Shown here: one piece after another, positions 1 to 11,496 of the stretch
Numbering within the stretch: position 1 is the first letter of the stretch
Layout of the letters: the number at the start of each line of letters is the position of its first letter
Origin: Macrosoma leucophasiata
Taxonomy: Eukaryota; Arthropoda; Insecta; Lepidoptera; Hedylidae
Reading direction: 5' to 3'
Assembly (NCBI GenBank): GCA_036365455.1
Contig: JAWQUS010000025.1
Location: forward strand, 24,774,001-24,838,000
Length of the DNA stretch: 64,000 nt
Made by a program: the position numbers and the translations under genes
Notes under the pieces: model-generated
The model's database searches: none
What the model was told of the DNA's origin: nothing
The model's input: the letters and a program-made list of their open reading frames with translations, nothing else

Positions 1-40
1 TATTATTAGGTATCTGATATAAGGTACGCACATCTTTATC

Positions 41-258
41 ATTTCTGATTCCTATAAATTGATCGTGTATGCGACCCAACGTTCAATTTTGAAAGATACA
101 GTCTTATTCCTAGATAAACTGTACATATATGTACAGTTGAGCAGTAAAAGTGGCTCAGTGAGCAGATCACGTTAAGGTTGGGCATAAATCTAGGCGCGAA
201 TCACTGCGGACCGTTTTCCGGATCGACGTCACTATGCAAGATGAATGCTGTCAACGTT
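41..258 (+). repeat. Direct repeat, copy 1 of 2
   Basis: Two blocks of this segment recur at 493-772 in the same orientation: one near 41-67 (TTCTGATTCCTATAAATTG) and one at about 137-258 containing GCGAATCACTGCGGACCG. The blocks lie 70 bp apart here and about 130 bp apart in copy 2. Family unknown. Confidence 0.7.
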
Positions 259-492
259 TATTGCTCAATTTTACGGTTGATCTCATATTTTGTTTAACGT
301 AAAAAATTAGTATGCACTCTCTTGAAAAGTGAACGGCTCATAAGTGTACATTGGTCATTTAACAGATTAATATAAAAATCGGAGCATATGGAAGATTAGT
401 TTGTTGGTTGCATAAAGAAGAAACTTCACTTGCAGCGGAAAATAATAGAACATCCTATTTGTCTTGTTTATAAAATAGAATACGTCTATAAA

Positions 493-772
493 ATTTCTGA
501 GTCCTATAAATCGATCGTGATAATATTATTTTGACATTTTAATTCGTTAATATGCCAGCCATAAATCATTGAACAAGTTAATGATCGACACTGATTGCTT
601 TAGTAACCAAGGGATTGAAAGATGCAGACAAATTCCTCGATATAAAAATAGTTGAGCGGGTAAAAGTGGTTCAGTGAGCAGATCACGTTAGTGTTGGCCA
701 TAAATCTGGGCGCGAATCACTGCGGACCGTTTTCCGGATCCACGTCACTGTGCAAGATAAATGCTGTCAACG
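493..772 (+). repeat. Direct repeat, copy 2 of 2
   Basis: Second copy of the 41-258 segment; its best-conserved part is 651-772. It runs straight into the B-box half of a tRNA-headed SINE at 774, so that SINE may have inserted at, or replaced, the end of this repeat. Confidence 0.7.
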
Positions 773-773
773 T

Positions 774-938
774 CGCGGGTTCGATCCCCGCACCGGAACA
801 AATATTTGTATGGCCTACAGATATTAGTTTCGGGTCTGGGTGTTTGTGTATTTGTTGTTTATGTAAGACGGCATCTACGACACAGGTTTATATAATACCT
901 AATGTGGAGCTGTGAGTGTAAGCGTATTTTTTTTTAAA
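774..938 (+). repeat. Family C SINE, 5'-truncated
   Basis: Begins at the B-box part of a tRNA-like head (GGTTCGATCCC) and continues with the family C body (AATATTTGTATGGCCTACAG, then GTGAGTGTAAGCGTATTTT). The A-box half seen in the copy at 14554 is missing. Confidence 0.75.
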
Positions 939-1432
939 AAGGATATTAAAAAAAATATTTTTTCAAAATTTCAAATTCTCAATTTGTACTATTGATCTAT
1001 GACACACCCTTGTTTTAGCTTCTGAAGCAGTCTTCTTACATTCTGTATACCTCACTGCCTATTTCACAGGCTCAGTTTATAACACCAGTAACTATTACTG
1101 GAAGAGTTCACTAATAAAAGCCAAGCTTACGTCAGATTTATCTCCATTATTTATGCATCCATCGAAAGCCCGCAACTATTCCACGTGTAGAAGCGGGTTA
1201 TTCGGAGTGAGATAATATTTTACGGCGCTGCTCCCAACGTAGCATAAAGTTGTTACATCGAGAGGAAATACATCGCTGCAGAACTGAAGATAGAATATAT
1301 AGTCTGTTGGCATTCAGCTTTTTTTTATAGTAAATTTCAAGAATATGTAATAAAGTTATTCTTAGCAAACTTTTCGGGTTTGTTAAACCAAATCTATTGA
1401 AAGAAATGTTTCGGATTAACATACGTTTTTTT
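939..1432. other. No recognised feature
   Basis: AT-rich DNA; no coding pattern or repeat match was seen. Confidence 0.5.
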
Positions 1433-2053
1433 AGGGTTCCGTAGTAAAAAGGAACCTTTATAGTTTCACCATGTCCGTCTGTCTGTCTGTCGGTCTGTCT
1501 GTCTGTCTGTCTGTCTGTCAGTCCGCGGTTTAGCGCAAAATTTATTGGTACTAGAGACTTGAAATTTGACACAAGTATACTTAATCACGCCGACCAAGTG
1601 GTAGAATAAAAACATGATATTTTTTTTATTTAGTGTACCTCTCCTACACGTAACGCGCGGATATATATTTTTTTCATTTTCTATATAGTGTGGGATATCG
1701 TTGGATGGATCTTTAAAAAACGTTAGGGGTGTGCAAACATAATTTTTCGATTCAGTTAACTGTTCGTGGCTTATTAAGCTTTAAAGGGCCAATTTTCATT
1801 AGAGTCAAGTGTCATCCTAGAGACTGAACGGCTATAGTACCCATGTATAATTAAATTAAAAGGAAAACTATCGCACTTAAGTTGGCTTTACAAGTTTGCG
1901 AGTAATATTCAACCAAAGGTAATACTCGAAATATTTGAACAATTCCATAGAAAATATTTATATATTTTTTTCATTACATTTTAATCAAAACTTAAAAACT
2001 ACGGAACCCTACACGGCGCGTGCGCGTGGCCCAATACGCACTTGACTAGTTCC
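1433..2053 (+). repeat. Family D repeat, copy 1
   Basis: Starts AGGGTTCCGTAGT at 1433 and carries the exact inverse, ACTACGGAACCCT, at 1998-2010, followed by a conserved tail (GGCCCAATACGCACTTGACT). Includes a (CTGT)n tract at about 1470-1520. The body matches copies at 4150 and 55893 and, inverted, 37331. The 13-bp inverted ends suggest a non-autonomous DNA element, but the tail beyond them is also shared, so the true borders are uncertain. Confidence 0.7.
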
Positions 2054-2313
2054 TAGTGGACTTACACTATCGTAGGTACCCACGAGCCTTTCTACGAGAT
2101 TACACTTCATGGGGAGCCTTCTTTTTGTGTCCCGGTACGCGGTCACCACATCTGCCCCGATGGCCGCCGGTTCTTAAAAACTAACGTCCTTAATCGTAAA
2201 CCTATTTTATCACAAATATTATTAACATCCACGAGATAAATCCAAAAGTTCGCAGTTCCATTAATAATTAGTTATTAAAACTTCAATGTATATCGTATAT
2301 TTTTATTTTATCA

Positions 2314-2509
2314 CTAGCGGCCCGCACCTGCTTCGCCCGCGCTGCTTCTCTCTTATTAGTCATAGCGTGATATATATCCTATAGCCTTCTTCTATAAATG
2401 GGCTTTCTAACACTGAAAGAACTTTTCAAATCGGACCAGTAATTCCTGAGATTAGCGCATTCAAGCAAACAAACAAACAAACTCTTCAGCTTTATAATAT
2501 TAGTACAGA
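2314..2509 (-). mobile_element. Miniature Helitron (196 bp)
   Basis: On the - strand it begins TCTGTACTAATATTATAAAG and ends GGGCGAAGCAGGTGCGGGCC plus GCTAG. It sits between host A and T, as Helitrons do, and encodes nothing. The elements at 30175 and 15853 are close relatives. Confidence 0.85.
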
Positions 2510-3206
2510 TTTCAAATAATTAAAACTAAAGAATTTTATTTAAAAGCAATAATTAACATTCTCCACTAAAAGATGCACTAAAGTAATTCAATTTTCGCTC
2601 ACTATTCCGAACAATCCATTGGCATGTTAAAATTTCTTTCTTCCCCCCAAGAGGCAATTAATTCTTCTGTGCTGCGAGTAATCGAATTCTTCGGCCGCAA
2701 TACACCGTTACTCTAATAAATGAGCTTCTGGGCAAGGAAATAAAGGAGTCGATGTGTTTTGATTATAGGGCAAGTTCTTTGTACTCCCTTGTTGCTGTGT
2801 TCTGTTTATTGAATTTTCGATGGCTTACCTTATTGAACTGTATTTTTCGTTAGCGGGACCTTGCACTTTGTGATGGGAAAAAAAAAGTTTACTTCGCGTC
2901 AGGACACGTGACCCTGATTGAAAATGCGTGAGACGGACACGTGACTAGAATTGCGTCCGCCTTTTGTCATTGTGGTGGTGATAGTGATGGTGATGATCGA
3001 GACGGTGGTAGTGGTCGTGGTGGTGGTGATGAAGCCGTTGTTTTTTTATCACACGACAGAGTTCACATTGATCATAAAATACTACTTGCATAAAAACTAT
3101 ACTATTGACGTATATAGCATACATACAGTATAATATGTGTATCAGACCTTAACTCAATCGACTAATATTATGGATGATGACTAGTTTCATTTTTATTGTA
3201 ATTTTA
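2510..3206. other. Unassigned; GT-rich tract
   Basis: Nothing recognised except a degenerate GTGGTGATG-like tract at about 2958-3035, which accounts for the small open frame there. Confidence 0.5.
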
Positions 3207-3372
3207 CTGGTGTTAGAGTTTCAAGTGTAGGAGCTCAAAGGCGCAGGCACCACCACATTACCTATTTTATCGGGGTGGCAACGCATCTGTATTTTGACCT
3301 CTGGTTTTTATGTAGATGTCTATAGGCTGCAGTCATTACTTAACATCAGTATGAGCTGTGCGCTTATTTAAC
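3207..3372 (+). repeat. Family A fragment, internally deleted
   Basis: Has the family A start (ACTGGTGTTAGAGTTTC) and its 3' half (TATAGGCTGCAGTCATTACT), but the central ~120 bp are missing: the sequence jumps from TTACCTATTTTATC to GGGGTGGCAACGCATC. Belongs to the CCGTAATAACTA subfamily by its sequence. Confidence 0.75.
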
Positions 3373-4149
3373 AACATATATTAAAAATGCAGTTTTGAAG
3401 CAAATTGGCAGCGAATCACCGATAGATATACAAGTAAACAGACCCACAAGTATTCCTTAAAGTTTTAATTATTTTCCTTTTAGATACAGAACACCAAAAA
3501 CATACGGAAATAAAATGAGAATGAAAAGCAATAATGGAATATTTATATAAATTCGAAACTCGACAATTCTTTTCACAAAGAATTCAATAGTCTATGAAAA
3601 TGGTCAAAGGTCAATACGAAACTGAACATTATACGTGCATTAAGCAAAATAAATGAAAAGAAAAAAAATATTCGCAGAACGAAAATGAAATACGAGACAA
3701 AGTTTTGAAAGTAATTTGCAAGAGTTTCGAAGCGGCTGCCCTTAAATTAAGGACTTATTACCTACTTCCTATAATATTATTTTATTTTCCTTATCCTGTC
3801 TTTTGCGTTCGTTTTTTGAAGGTTTTCTGTCTGTCTGTCCGTAGGTAACAAAATTTTTACTCCGAACCTATACATCTTTAAGCTCTATATATACTCGTAG
3901 ATCGTTGAAAATGATAAGGACGTTTCTAAAACCATTTTTTTTATTAAATCGTTTGAACGAAGACACATCCAACAGGATAAATGGGTGTACTTAAACTTTT
4001 AAAATGAGCGAACTAAAAAAAAATATTAAAATAAAAACGAGACAATCATTCATTTATATATTTTCCAAAATATGCAAATCAAGAAAAATATTTCGTAGAA
4101 TATATTTTGGAAACGGTACCATACATGGACGAGACCGACTTGCATTTTT
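3373..4149. other. Unassigned; weak family D fragment
   Basis: AT-rich. At about 3822-3850 a TTTTGAAGGTTTTCTGTCTG stretch resembles a degraded family D start. No genes seen. Confidence 0.4.
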
Positions 4150-5094
4150 AGGGTTCCGTAATAAACAAGAAACCCTTTATAGTTTCGCCATGTCTGTCTG
4201 TCTGTCCATCCGCGGTTTAGTGCAAGAAGTATTGGTACTAGAGACTTGAAATTTGGCACAAGTATACACCATAATCACGCCGACAAAGTGGTAGAATAAA
4301 ACATGAGAAAAAAAATATTTGGAGTACCTCCCCTACATGTAGCGCGGATATTTTTTTTATTTGTCGTTTTCTATGTTTTTTTTTTAATGTAATGGATGTG
4401 GCAAGCAAGCATGCAGTTCACGTTGATGTTAAGTGATGACTGCAGCCTATAGACACCCACACAAAGACCAAGGTCAAAATGAAGATGCGTTACCACTCCT
4501 GAGGCCTAAGGTGTTATGCCTCTATGTCGGAAATTACAGGGCCGTACATTACCATCTGACCGGAACACGATAGTGCTTAACATTACCATTAAGCGGCCAG
4601 TATATTAGATAATGCGGTCGTGCCTACGCCCGCGAGCTCTGTCACTGGAGCTCTACCACCAGTTGTAAATGTAGTGTTGTTGCAAATGTAGTGTGGGATA
4701 TCGTTGGATAGGTCTTTCAAATATGTTAGGGGTGCTAACATCATTTTTGGATTTAGTTAACTGTTCGTGACGTGTTAGGTAGAGGCAGGGGACACTTGAC
4801 TCTTACGAAAATTGGCACTCTAAGCCAATTTTTGTTAGAGTCAAGTGTCCCCCATCTCTACCAACTAAACGGTTGTTGTTAAAAATTCAAACGTTACGGT
4901 AATACACTACATATAACCTACTACACCTAAGTTGGCTTTACAAGTTTACGAGTAATAGTCGACCAAATATAATACCCGAAATTTTTGAACAACTCCATAC
5001 AAAAAAATGATTATATTTTTTCTTTACATTAATCAAACGTAAAGACAACGGAACCCTACACTGCGCATCGCCCGACACGCACTAGACCGGTTTT
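4150..5094 (+). repeat. Family D repeat, copy 2, split by a SINE
   Basis: Begins AGGGTTCCGTA at 4150 and ends with AACGGAACCCT and the ACACGCACTAGACCGG tail. Homology to copy 1 stops near 4374 (TCGTTTTCTATG) and resumes near 4688 (GTGTGGGATATCGTTGG). The gap is filled by a complete family A copy, so family A inserted later. Confidence 0.8.
4375..4663 (-). repeat. Family A copy inside family D
   Basis: Nearly full-length. On the + strand it starts with the T-run (reverse of the A tail), then AATGTAATGGATGTGGCAAG, and ends GCTCTACCACCAGT. It interrupts the family D repeat. Confidence 0.9.
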
Positions 5095-6417
5095 ATAAAT
5101 GTATTATAGTGACCACTAACCATCAATTTAAACTCGTTTCTTTTTTCTTTACAATAAACAGTCTATTTTCATCTGAAAACAATTGATCTAAACTCTGGGT
5201 GACAGATAGCTTAACCACTAGCCACTGAACCAACAGACTGTATTTGAATTATTCAACACAAAGAGTGGCGATAAAATGTCGATGCGACTTTTTTTATTCA
5301 TATCGACCTTATTAACTTGTTTCACTCGTAAAAGAGACGATGTTTTACGTGCTCCATGTTGGGATTTAAGGGAATCAAAAGATGGATACGTTGGATTGGT
5401 TAAGAGCTAAGTAGGGTGGTAAAACATTTATGTAGTTATTTAATTCTCTTAGGATTCCATGGCGTATAAAGACCCTTATCGTTTCATCATGGCTTTTTGG
5501 AGCATAACGTATTATCTTAGAGTTGCCACTTTGAATTGCATAGAAAGTGGACTGAATACAGTCTGCTACATTCCCTAGTAAAAAGACTCAGCTTATAAAA
5601 TATTTTTAATGCTACTAACATTTATGGCTATAAAAAACGGGTTGCACTGTTTGCCACTTCACGAAAACTTGATTACCACTTCTACTAGTAAGTTTTTAAT
5701 GTGAACTGCAGTATTTTTACTTATCTTACAAAATATTTTAATACGACTGACATAGGGATTTAGACAATGGATTAAATGTACAGCCCGAAACAAGTTTGTT
5801 CAGAATCGATAACTGAGTCGATTTAAGGCATTTTTTATATACCTAGGTAATATTTTATCCCAAAACTAGAATAGAATTACTAGAATTAGAATTAAGTTAA
5901 TTATGATTTCCCATTTGGTGCACAGTCAATACAAACGAAAATGAGACTAACGTCTATCCAAAATAAAATGCTAGTCTCAACAAGCTCATTAGCGTTCGTT
6001 GAGACGTTTATTTTATTATAAAATAATAATTTAAGCAATATATCGAATATAGTGAAAATGAATCTTATTAGCTGCAGGTTATGCTACATCAAATAGTGAC
6101 AATGTGCGTATGTGAGTAGCTTTGTGTTTTATGTGCGGCCGTAGGTAGGTACTTGCCCTACGTAAGTATGCGTAGAGTGAGCATACTGTTGATACAAATT
6201 GAGGACAACTTATTTCTTAAATAAAAAATATTAAATACATGAACATGTAATTTCAGTTCATGTATTATGATTATAACTTGATATTCTAATCGGGGTGTTC
6301 GAGAGTGTGAATTATCCCCGTAACATGTTGTACATACTCGTATAAAATTCATACTGCAGTGTAGTTTCCATTACATTAAAAAAAGGAAACTATAGTTGTG
6401 TTTGCTATTTTTCTACA
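5095..6417. other. Unassigned AT-rich DNA with one short repeat
   Basis: A ~65-bp piece at about 5240-5305 (ATTCAACACAAAGAGTGGCG) recurs at about 6808-6868, on the other side of the next family A copy. Nothing else recognised. Confidence 0.5.
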
Positions 6418-6719
6418 TTTTTTTTTTTTTTTATGTAATGGAAGTGGTAAACAAGCATGCAGTTCACATTGATGTTAAGTGATGACTGCAGCCTATAGAC
6501 ACCCACACAAAGACCAAGGTCAAAATGCAGATGCGTTACCACTCCTGAGGCCTAAGGTCTTATGCCTCTGTGCCGGAAATTACAGGGCCGTACATTACCA
6601 CCTGACCGGAACACGATAGTGTTGAACACTACCATTTAGCGGCAAGTATATTAGGTAATGCGGTGGAGCCTACGCCCGCGAGCTCCGTCACTGGAGCTCT
6701 ACCACCAGTAAAAAGTACA
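6418..6719 (-). repeat. Family A copy, full-length
   Basis: T-run (A tail of the element), then TATGTAATGGAAGTGGTAAAC, through CCGTACATTACCACCTGACC, to GAGCTCTACCACCAGTA. Typical of the main subfamily (TAATTTCCGGCACAGAGG in sense orientation). Confidence 0.9.
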
Positions 6720-7399
6720 TACAAGTCTTAGCTTACAAAATATTAAATTTTACTACATAAGGTTACATAAAATTCGTGCTGAATTGAAGTTACAAATGGA
6801 ATGCTTGAATAATTCAACACAATGCGATGCGAAAAGGCAATAAAATATCGATGCCACTTCTTTATTTATGCTGCCCCGATTAACTAGTGTATAATGCCTG
6901 CTGATATTTTAAGTTTAATGCTTGTACTTTTCTGAATGTGACTATTGAGGGAAAAAACTTTTTACTGATAAATTAAAGATAGGGTGAATATAAGTTTAAT
7001 CGTAGTAGGTAAGTATCTGTTTTACGCACACAATTTTTTTTTTCTCTATGCAATATGTGTATTTGTTTTTATTATTATTTTTAAACAATGTTCTGTTGTG
7101 TCTTGGGCCCTGCGCCGAATAAACGTTTTTTTTCTTTCTTTTCTTTCTAATCGGAATTGTTCTATTTTGAGATATTTTTTCGGGTAATTATAGGAGTTTT
7201 CAGTCAAACATTGGTAGTTCAAAAAATTTGTTGGTGTTGCTTACAAAAAATAAACTATTAAACAATACGCAGCGGCCACTAAACGTTTGTTTCAATTCGC
7301 AAACAGTCAGGTGATCGTTCCCATTTTCGCGGCAAAAATCATCCATTCATTGTGCATACACCCACCGAGCGCCAACTTAATGCAAAAAAACCTTTAAAA
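6720..7399. other. Unassigned; LINE 3' tail
   Basis: Contains the second copy of the 5240 repeat and, at about 7097-7150, TGCGCCGAATAAACG followed by a TTTC-rich run. That looks like the 3' end of a LINE fragment with its AATAAA signal, + strand. Confidence 0.45.
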
Positions 7400-7462
7400 A
7401 TGCCAAATTGTTCAGTGTTGTTGTGTGAAAACCAAACTAAATCACTCAGATATTTATCACCG
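7400..7462 (+). CDS. Speculative first exon, THAP-like start
   Basis: An ATG at 7400 opens 21 codons (MPNCSVLLCENQTKS...) running to a good splice donor (CCG|GTATGTC) at 7463. The start resembles the beginning of THAP zinc-finger proteins, which commonly open M-P-x-C-x(2-4)-C-x-N. The later Cys and His of a THAP domain would lie in a downstream exon, and none was found. Read through without splicing, the frame stops after 25 codons. The match could be chance or part of a P-element-type transposon. Confidence 0.2.
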
Positions 7463-7501
7463 GTATGTCATAATTAAATTCACACCGTCCTTTATCAAAC
7501 A

Positions 7502-7828
7502 CTAGCGGACCCGACAGACTTCGTCCTGTCAAAAAGATTTGTTGACTCTTTGACGTTAGGAACATACCTACATTGCTCAGACAACAGTGAGTGCTTGTCA
7601 TTTCATATGAACTTTATCAGGAAGCAATAAAGCTCAAATTGACTCTCCATTTTAATTAGAAAACGTTTGTATGGGAAAAAGAAAAGGGCTGTTTTTAGGG
7701 TTTTCTCGGCAATTATTCGATTTTTTCGAAAAATTGCCTTTTAAACCTCCCCAACATTTCAAGACCAAGATAAGATAAATCCGTTCAGCCGTTCTCAAGT
7801 TTCAGCGAGACTAACGAACAGCAATAGA
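7502..7828 (-). mobile_element. Non-autonomous Helitron (327 bp)
   Basis: On the - strand it starts TCTATTGCTGTTCGTTAGTC and ends TCTGTCGGGTCCGCTAG, with A before the start and T after the end. Internal text such as AACGGCTGAACGGATTTATC is typical of lepidopteran non-coding Helitrons. Confidence 0.75.
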
Positions 7829-8179
7829 TGATTGTGTCAATACTTCAACTCCCTGTACTTCTAGCTGTCTCATTTACACGGCATATGGTGGTCATCTCCG
7901 TTTTGTAGTATAATCACATTTTTATGCACGTATACAAACTGTTAATACATCATTTTTGACGTATTAATTGACGTTTTGTGACGCGACAACAATGATAAAT
8001 CAGATGCGTTTGCCTCGCGCGTAATTGGTGTATATTTTCGTGCTCCACCTACTTACAATAGTTGAAGCAGATTTCGTAGAAAAGTGTGTGTATCGCCAAT
8101 CTAACTCTTCTAACGTCTTTGTTATTGAGTTTCTGCAACCATCTAAATAGTTATATAGGTACAATGAAATTCACTTGGT
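7829..8179. other. No recognised feature
   Basis: AT-rich, no open frame of note, no repeat match seen. Confidence 0.4.
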
Positions 8180-8360
8180 TAATGTATGGCCCCGTAATAA
8201 CTATCACAGAGACACAACATCTAAGGTCTCAGGGGTGGTAACGCATCTGCATTTTGACCTCGGGTCTTTCTGTGGGTGTCTATAGGCTGCAGTTATTACT
8301 TAACATCAACGAGAACAGCAAGCTTGCGTGCCGCCTTTGTAACATTAAAAAAAACTTGCC
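8180..8360 (+). repeat. Family A 3' part (second subfamily)
   Basis: Starts within the element at TGGCCCCGTAATAACTATCA and runs to an A-rich tail after TTTGTAACATT. CCGTAATAACTATCACAGAG marks a subfamily distinct from the commoner CTGTAATTTCCGGCACAGAG type. Confidence 0.8.
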
Positions 8361-8531
8361 ACCGAGACCCAAAGTTCAAAGCTAGCCTCCTAATACCTTA
8401 GCAAAAGCAATCAGATACATTGCACCAATTTTCATACAATGTTAGTACGTTACATTGTGGCGTATAACGTCAATATCATTCGAATCAGAATCAGAATCTC
8501 ATTTATTCATTTAGGGTAGGGTAGTGACAGG

Positions 8532-8681
8532 CACCTCTTATGACAAATGTCACCTCAGTCTGCCCGGGACCACGGAAGCTGAAAAGCGACCGAAACGTCG
8601 GGGTGATTTTAAAAATCATTTTAGTTTAATTTAAGCGAGATAAGTCCGTAAAAATAGTTTTATTTCAATCACCTCTTATGA
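8532..8681 (+). mobile_element. Short retroposon with 12-bp target duplication
   Basis: The 12-bp repeat CACCTCTTATGA at 8532-8543 and 8670-8681 flanks a 126-bp insert. The insert contains AGCGACCGAAACGTCGG and ends in an AT-rich tail (AAATAGTTTTATTTCAAT). This fits a 5'-truncated LINE or SINE insertion. The AGCGACCGAAA motif recurs at 53569-53795 and, altered, at 59517. Confidence 0.65.
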
Positions 8682-9175
8682 TCCGTCAAAAACAAACAAA
8701 ATAAATTAAAGTGAATAACAATTGATATACATGTCAAACAAGATAAAAAATATATGTAAAGTCAAGAATATCACTAAGATAAAACTAAATGTCATAAACT
8801 AATGTAAAAAGTAGGTATATCAGTAGAATGTCTCATTTCCCCTTTACAAACTGATAACAAAGAGTAAAAAGAAAAGAAAAGATAAAGATAAGATAAGAAA
8901 CATTTATTTGACACACAGCGAGACACATAAAACAAACATAAAACGTAACAGGTAACAGAGAATAGACAACACATTTTCTAAAAATTAATACATACCTATA
9001 CACGTTATATGTGTCTCACGGCTGCCAAAAAGGTGTCCTGTTCAGCAAATGTCAGAAAAAAAGAGTAATTCTTTGTCATTCTTTGTCATTCACCGGCAAA
9101 ATTATCATATTATTCCGTTTCCACATGGGACGAAGGGTCCCACAAAGCAATATGGAGGAGTGTTTTGACATTTAC
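8682..9175. other. Unassigned; LINE tail on - strand
   Basis: At about 8862-8925 the - strand reads AAATAAATG then repeated CTTAT/CTTTT, resembling a microsatellite-tailed LINE 3' end. Otherwise nothing. Confidence 0.4.
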
Positions 9176-9272
9176 CTTAGTCGAGCACCATTGAAGATTG
9201 ATAGCATAGGCAGTAATACGATTAATTGCCTCGAATACCAACATTGCGCCTGCTGGCATTTGGAGTAGGACT
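9176..9272 (-). CDS. Candidate internal exon of a host gene
   Basis: On the - strand a pyrimidine-rich run ending ATATTTTCAG is followed by 97 nt open in one frame, then a donor, ACTAAG|GTAAATG. After one leading base the 32 codons read VLLQMPAGAMLVFEAINR... and continue ITAYAINLQWCSTK, a plausible hydrophobic protein stretch. I do not recognise the family. An overlapping + strand frame (9011-9268) looks like noise. No neighbouring exon was found, so this is only a candidate. Confidence 0.35.
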
Positions 9273-10014
9273 CTGAAAATATGTACAGATAAGAAGAAAA
9301 TGATATCACAATAAAACCAATAATCAAATTACGTTTGTATGTCAAAAAAAATTTAAATTTAACATCTTTGCTACACGTTTTGTGTTTTAGACATAAGTTA
9401 AAACTGTAACTGAGTTTTATTCCATTTATTATAACTCTTGATGAGTTTTTTTTACATTTTTCGCCATTAAATCATAATCCACCATAGTTCATTAAAACAT
9501 AAATCTTTTCCTTTTCCTTACCTTTCATTTCTTGACAGTATCTAAATAAAAAAAAATATCATTACAAGATCAGCAAAGTTTTTGCAAAATGTTATACTAA
9601 CTTCTTAGGATATTGATCTACATGTATGTGATTTTATGTTTCTCATTAAAGCTAACAAAATGTACAATAATTTGATCCTAGAACTGAAAAAAAAGAATTT
9701 TTTCGGACTCGGTTTTTAAGAAAGCCGTTTTTTTACTCCTCTCACCTGCCTTCGGTACCTCATACTAAAACCACTACGTTTAAATATTAGGAACGGAAAG
9801 TAGTAACACAGACTACGTTATCTTTTAACAGCCCTCTGTTGCAGTTGTAACATGGGTATAAAATAGCCAGAGTTACTACTGCTAGTAACAAAGAAAACAA
9901 AGGAATACATCAGTGTCTTAGACCAGGAGTTCACTGTAGAAATATAACTACAAATTAAACATAATTAATTTGTTTATGGTATTTTCGCAATAAAACATAT
10001 TTTATTAAAAAAAT
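9273..10014. other. No recognised feature
   Basis: AT-rich with short A runs; no coding or repeat signal recognised. Confidence 0.4.
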
Positions 10015-10182
10015 AACTGCCTCAGTGGTCTAGTGGTAGCAGGCCAGTACTACTACGCTAGAGGTCCTGGGTTCGACTTCCGGGGGCTATCAGAGATAAC
10101 GGTATAAAATCCTTTACCGATGGTTCTACTGGGATTTTTCTGATAAACAGATTTCAATAAGTTTACTTTTTATTTTTAACAC
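10015..10182 (+). repeat. tRNA-headed SINE
   Basis: Head CTGCCTCAGTGGTCTAGTGG gives an A-box-like TGGTCTAGTGG, and GGTCCTGGGTTCGACTTCC supplies a B-box. Body and AT-rich tail follow (GGTTCTACTGGGATTTTTC to AAGTTTACTTTTTATTTTT). The acceptor stem does not pair, so this is not a tRNA gene. Confidence 0.75.
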
Positions 10183-10574
10183 AATATGCGAGTGAATTTT
10201 AGAAATTAAAGAAAAACGGGAAGAAAAATGTGACTTCGGGCAGGAATCAATAAAATAAGATTACTCTACTTTAATTTATAAATACTTAGTCGATAAAAAA
10301 GCGTTTTTCTCCAAAAAAAAATGTTATACGATGATTATATGTTGGTCCGAAGGTGAAGATTTATTTGCACCTTTCATATAAAATTGAAAATAATAAAATT
10401 ACAATCTACCAGTCCATGTCTCAAATAATCTGCAGCTCGTGTAAAAGCGGACCTAAACAAACATTATAAATAAGTGAACAAGTATTTTCATTAAATAACA
10501 ATCCTTGCCTTAATAACAGGAATTAAGGTTATCCGTGAAAGAAAAATAACATTAATTACCTACCGAACAAATAT
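10183..10574. other. Mostly unassigned; tRNA-like element remnant
   Basis: 10198-10245 (AAAGAAAAACGGGAAGAAAA then TGTGACTTCGGGCAGG) matches the outer arm of the tRNA-like elements at 46808 and 63740, so it is probably a truncated copy. The rest is featureless. Confidence 0.4.
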
Positions 10575-10862
10575 TACGTTTTTACTGGTGGTAGAGCTCC
10601 AGTGTAGGAGCTCGAGGGCGAAAGCACCACCGCATTACCTAATTTATCTGCCGCTAAATGGTAGTGTTCAGCACTATCGTGTTTCGGTTAGATGGTAATG
10701 TATGGCCCCGTAATAACTAGGTATCACAGAGACACAACATCTAAGGTCTCAGGGGTCTGAAACAGCATTTTGACCTCTGGTCTTTCTGTGGGTGTCTATA
10801 GGCTGCAGTTATTAAGATGAATGTGAACTGCATGCTTGCTTGCCATTTCCATAACATAAAAA
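10575..10862 (+). repeat. Family A copy (second subfamily)
   Basis: ACTGGTGGTAGAGCTCCAGT to CCATTTCCATAACATAAAAA. Carries the CCCGTAATAACTA and AATTTATCTGCCGC variants diagnostic of the second subfamily, with a small deletion near 10755. Confidence 0.9.
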
Positions 10863-11496
10863 AAAAACATAATTTACGAGTATCATGGTCAAATGTTAAA
10901 AATAACATATTAAATCACAGAATTTAAACAGATCAGTGGACCTTAAAACAATAGTATCAGACAAACGGAATCGCTAAACAATATATTACCGAGTGTATCT
11001 CAATGTACTTGTCGTAGCAACAAAATCGGAATTCTAATGCAATTGATTTTAAGTTCAAAATCAGTTGAGGGCTAGTCAAATGATTGTCACTTCCGGACAG
11101 ACCCTAGTTGATAACGGAAATATTTTGCAAGACGAGAAGATTTGGGAATGCGTTTCAATTATATTAAAGTCTGAATGAGACGTTGAATCATTTGGTCAAT
11201 CAAAAACCAAATTGCTTTTATTTACTACAGTTCCAAATACCTACAATTTATATGATTATTTATCTTTCAAAGATATAAGGGACTCATTTTAGATCACTCG
11301 CAAATATACAGAGTTCATTGAAATTAGCGCATCACCTTTTGCACTTCTCTACATCAATCGCAACAACATAACTTGTTTTTCAACTTTTTAAAATTATTAG
11401 TTCTTAAAAAATAAGTTTTCCCATACAATATTATTTTGTCGCTTCTGAACTGGCATTACTCTCAGCGTGGATATGCTACGCACCTTATAATAATAA
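10863..11496. other. Unassigned; short dispersed repeat
   Basis: About 11303-11390 (AAATTAGCGCATCACCTTTT ... CTCTACATCAATC) is repeated at about 13201-13300. Family unknown. Confidence 0.45.

Noticed and set aside
2958..3133. Small Val/Met-rich protein
   Set aside because: The frame follows from a degenerate GTGGTGATG tract; no start context or downstream support.
9011..9268. 85-codon plus-strand gene
   Set aside because: The opposite strand carries a better-supported exon with splice sites at the same place.
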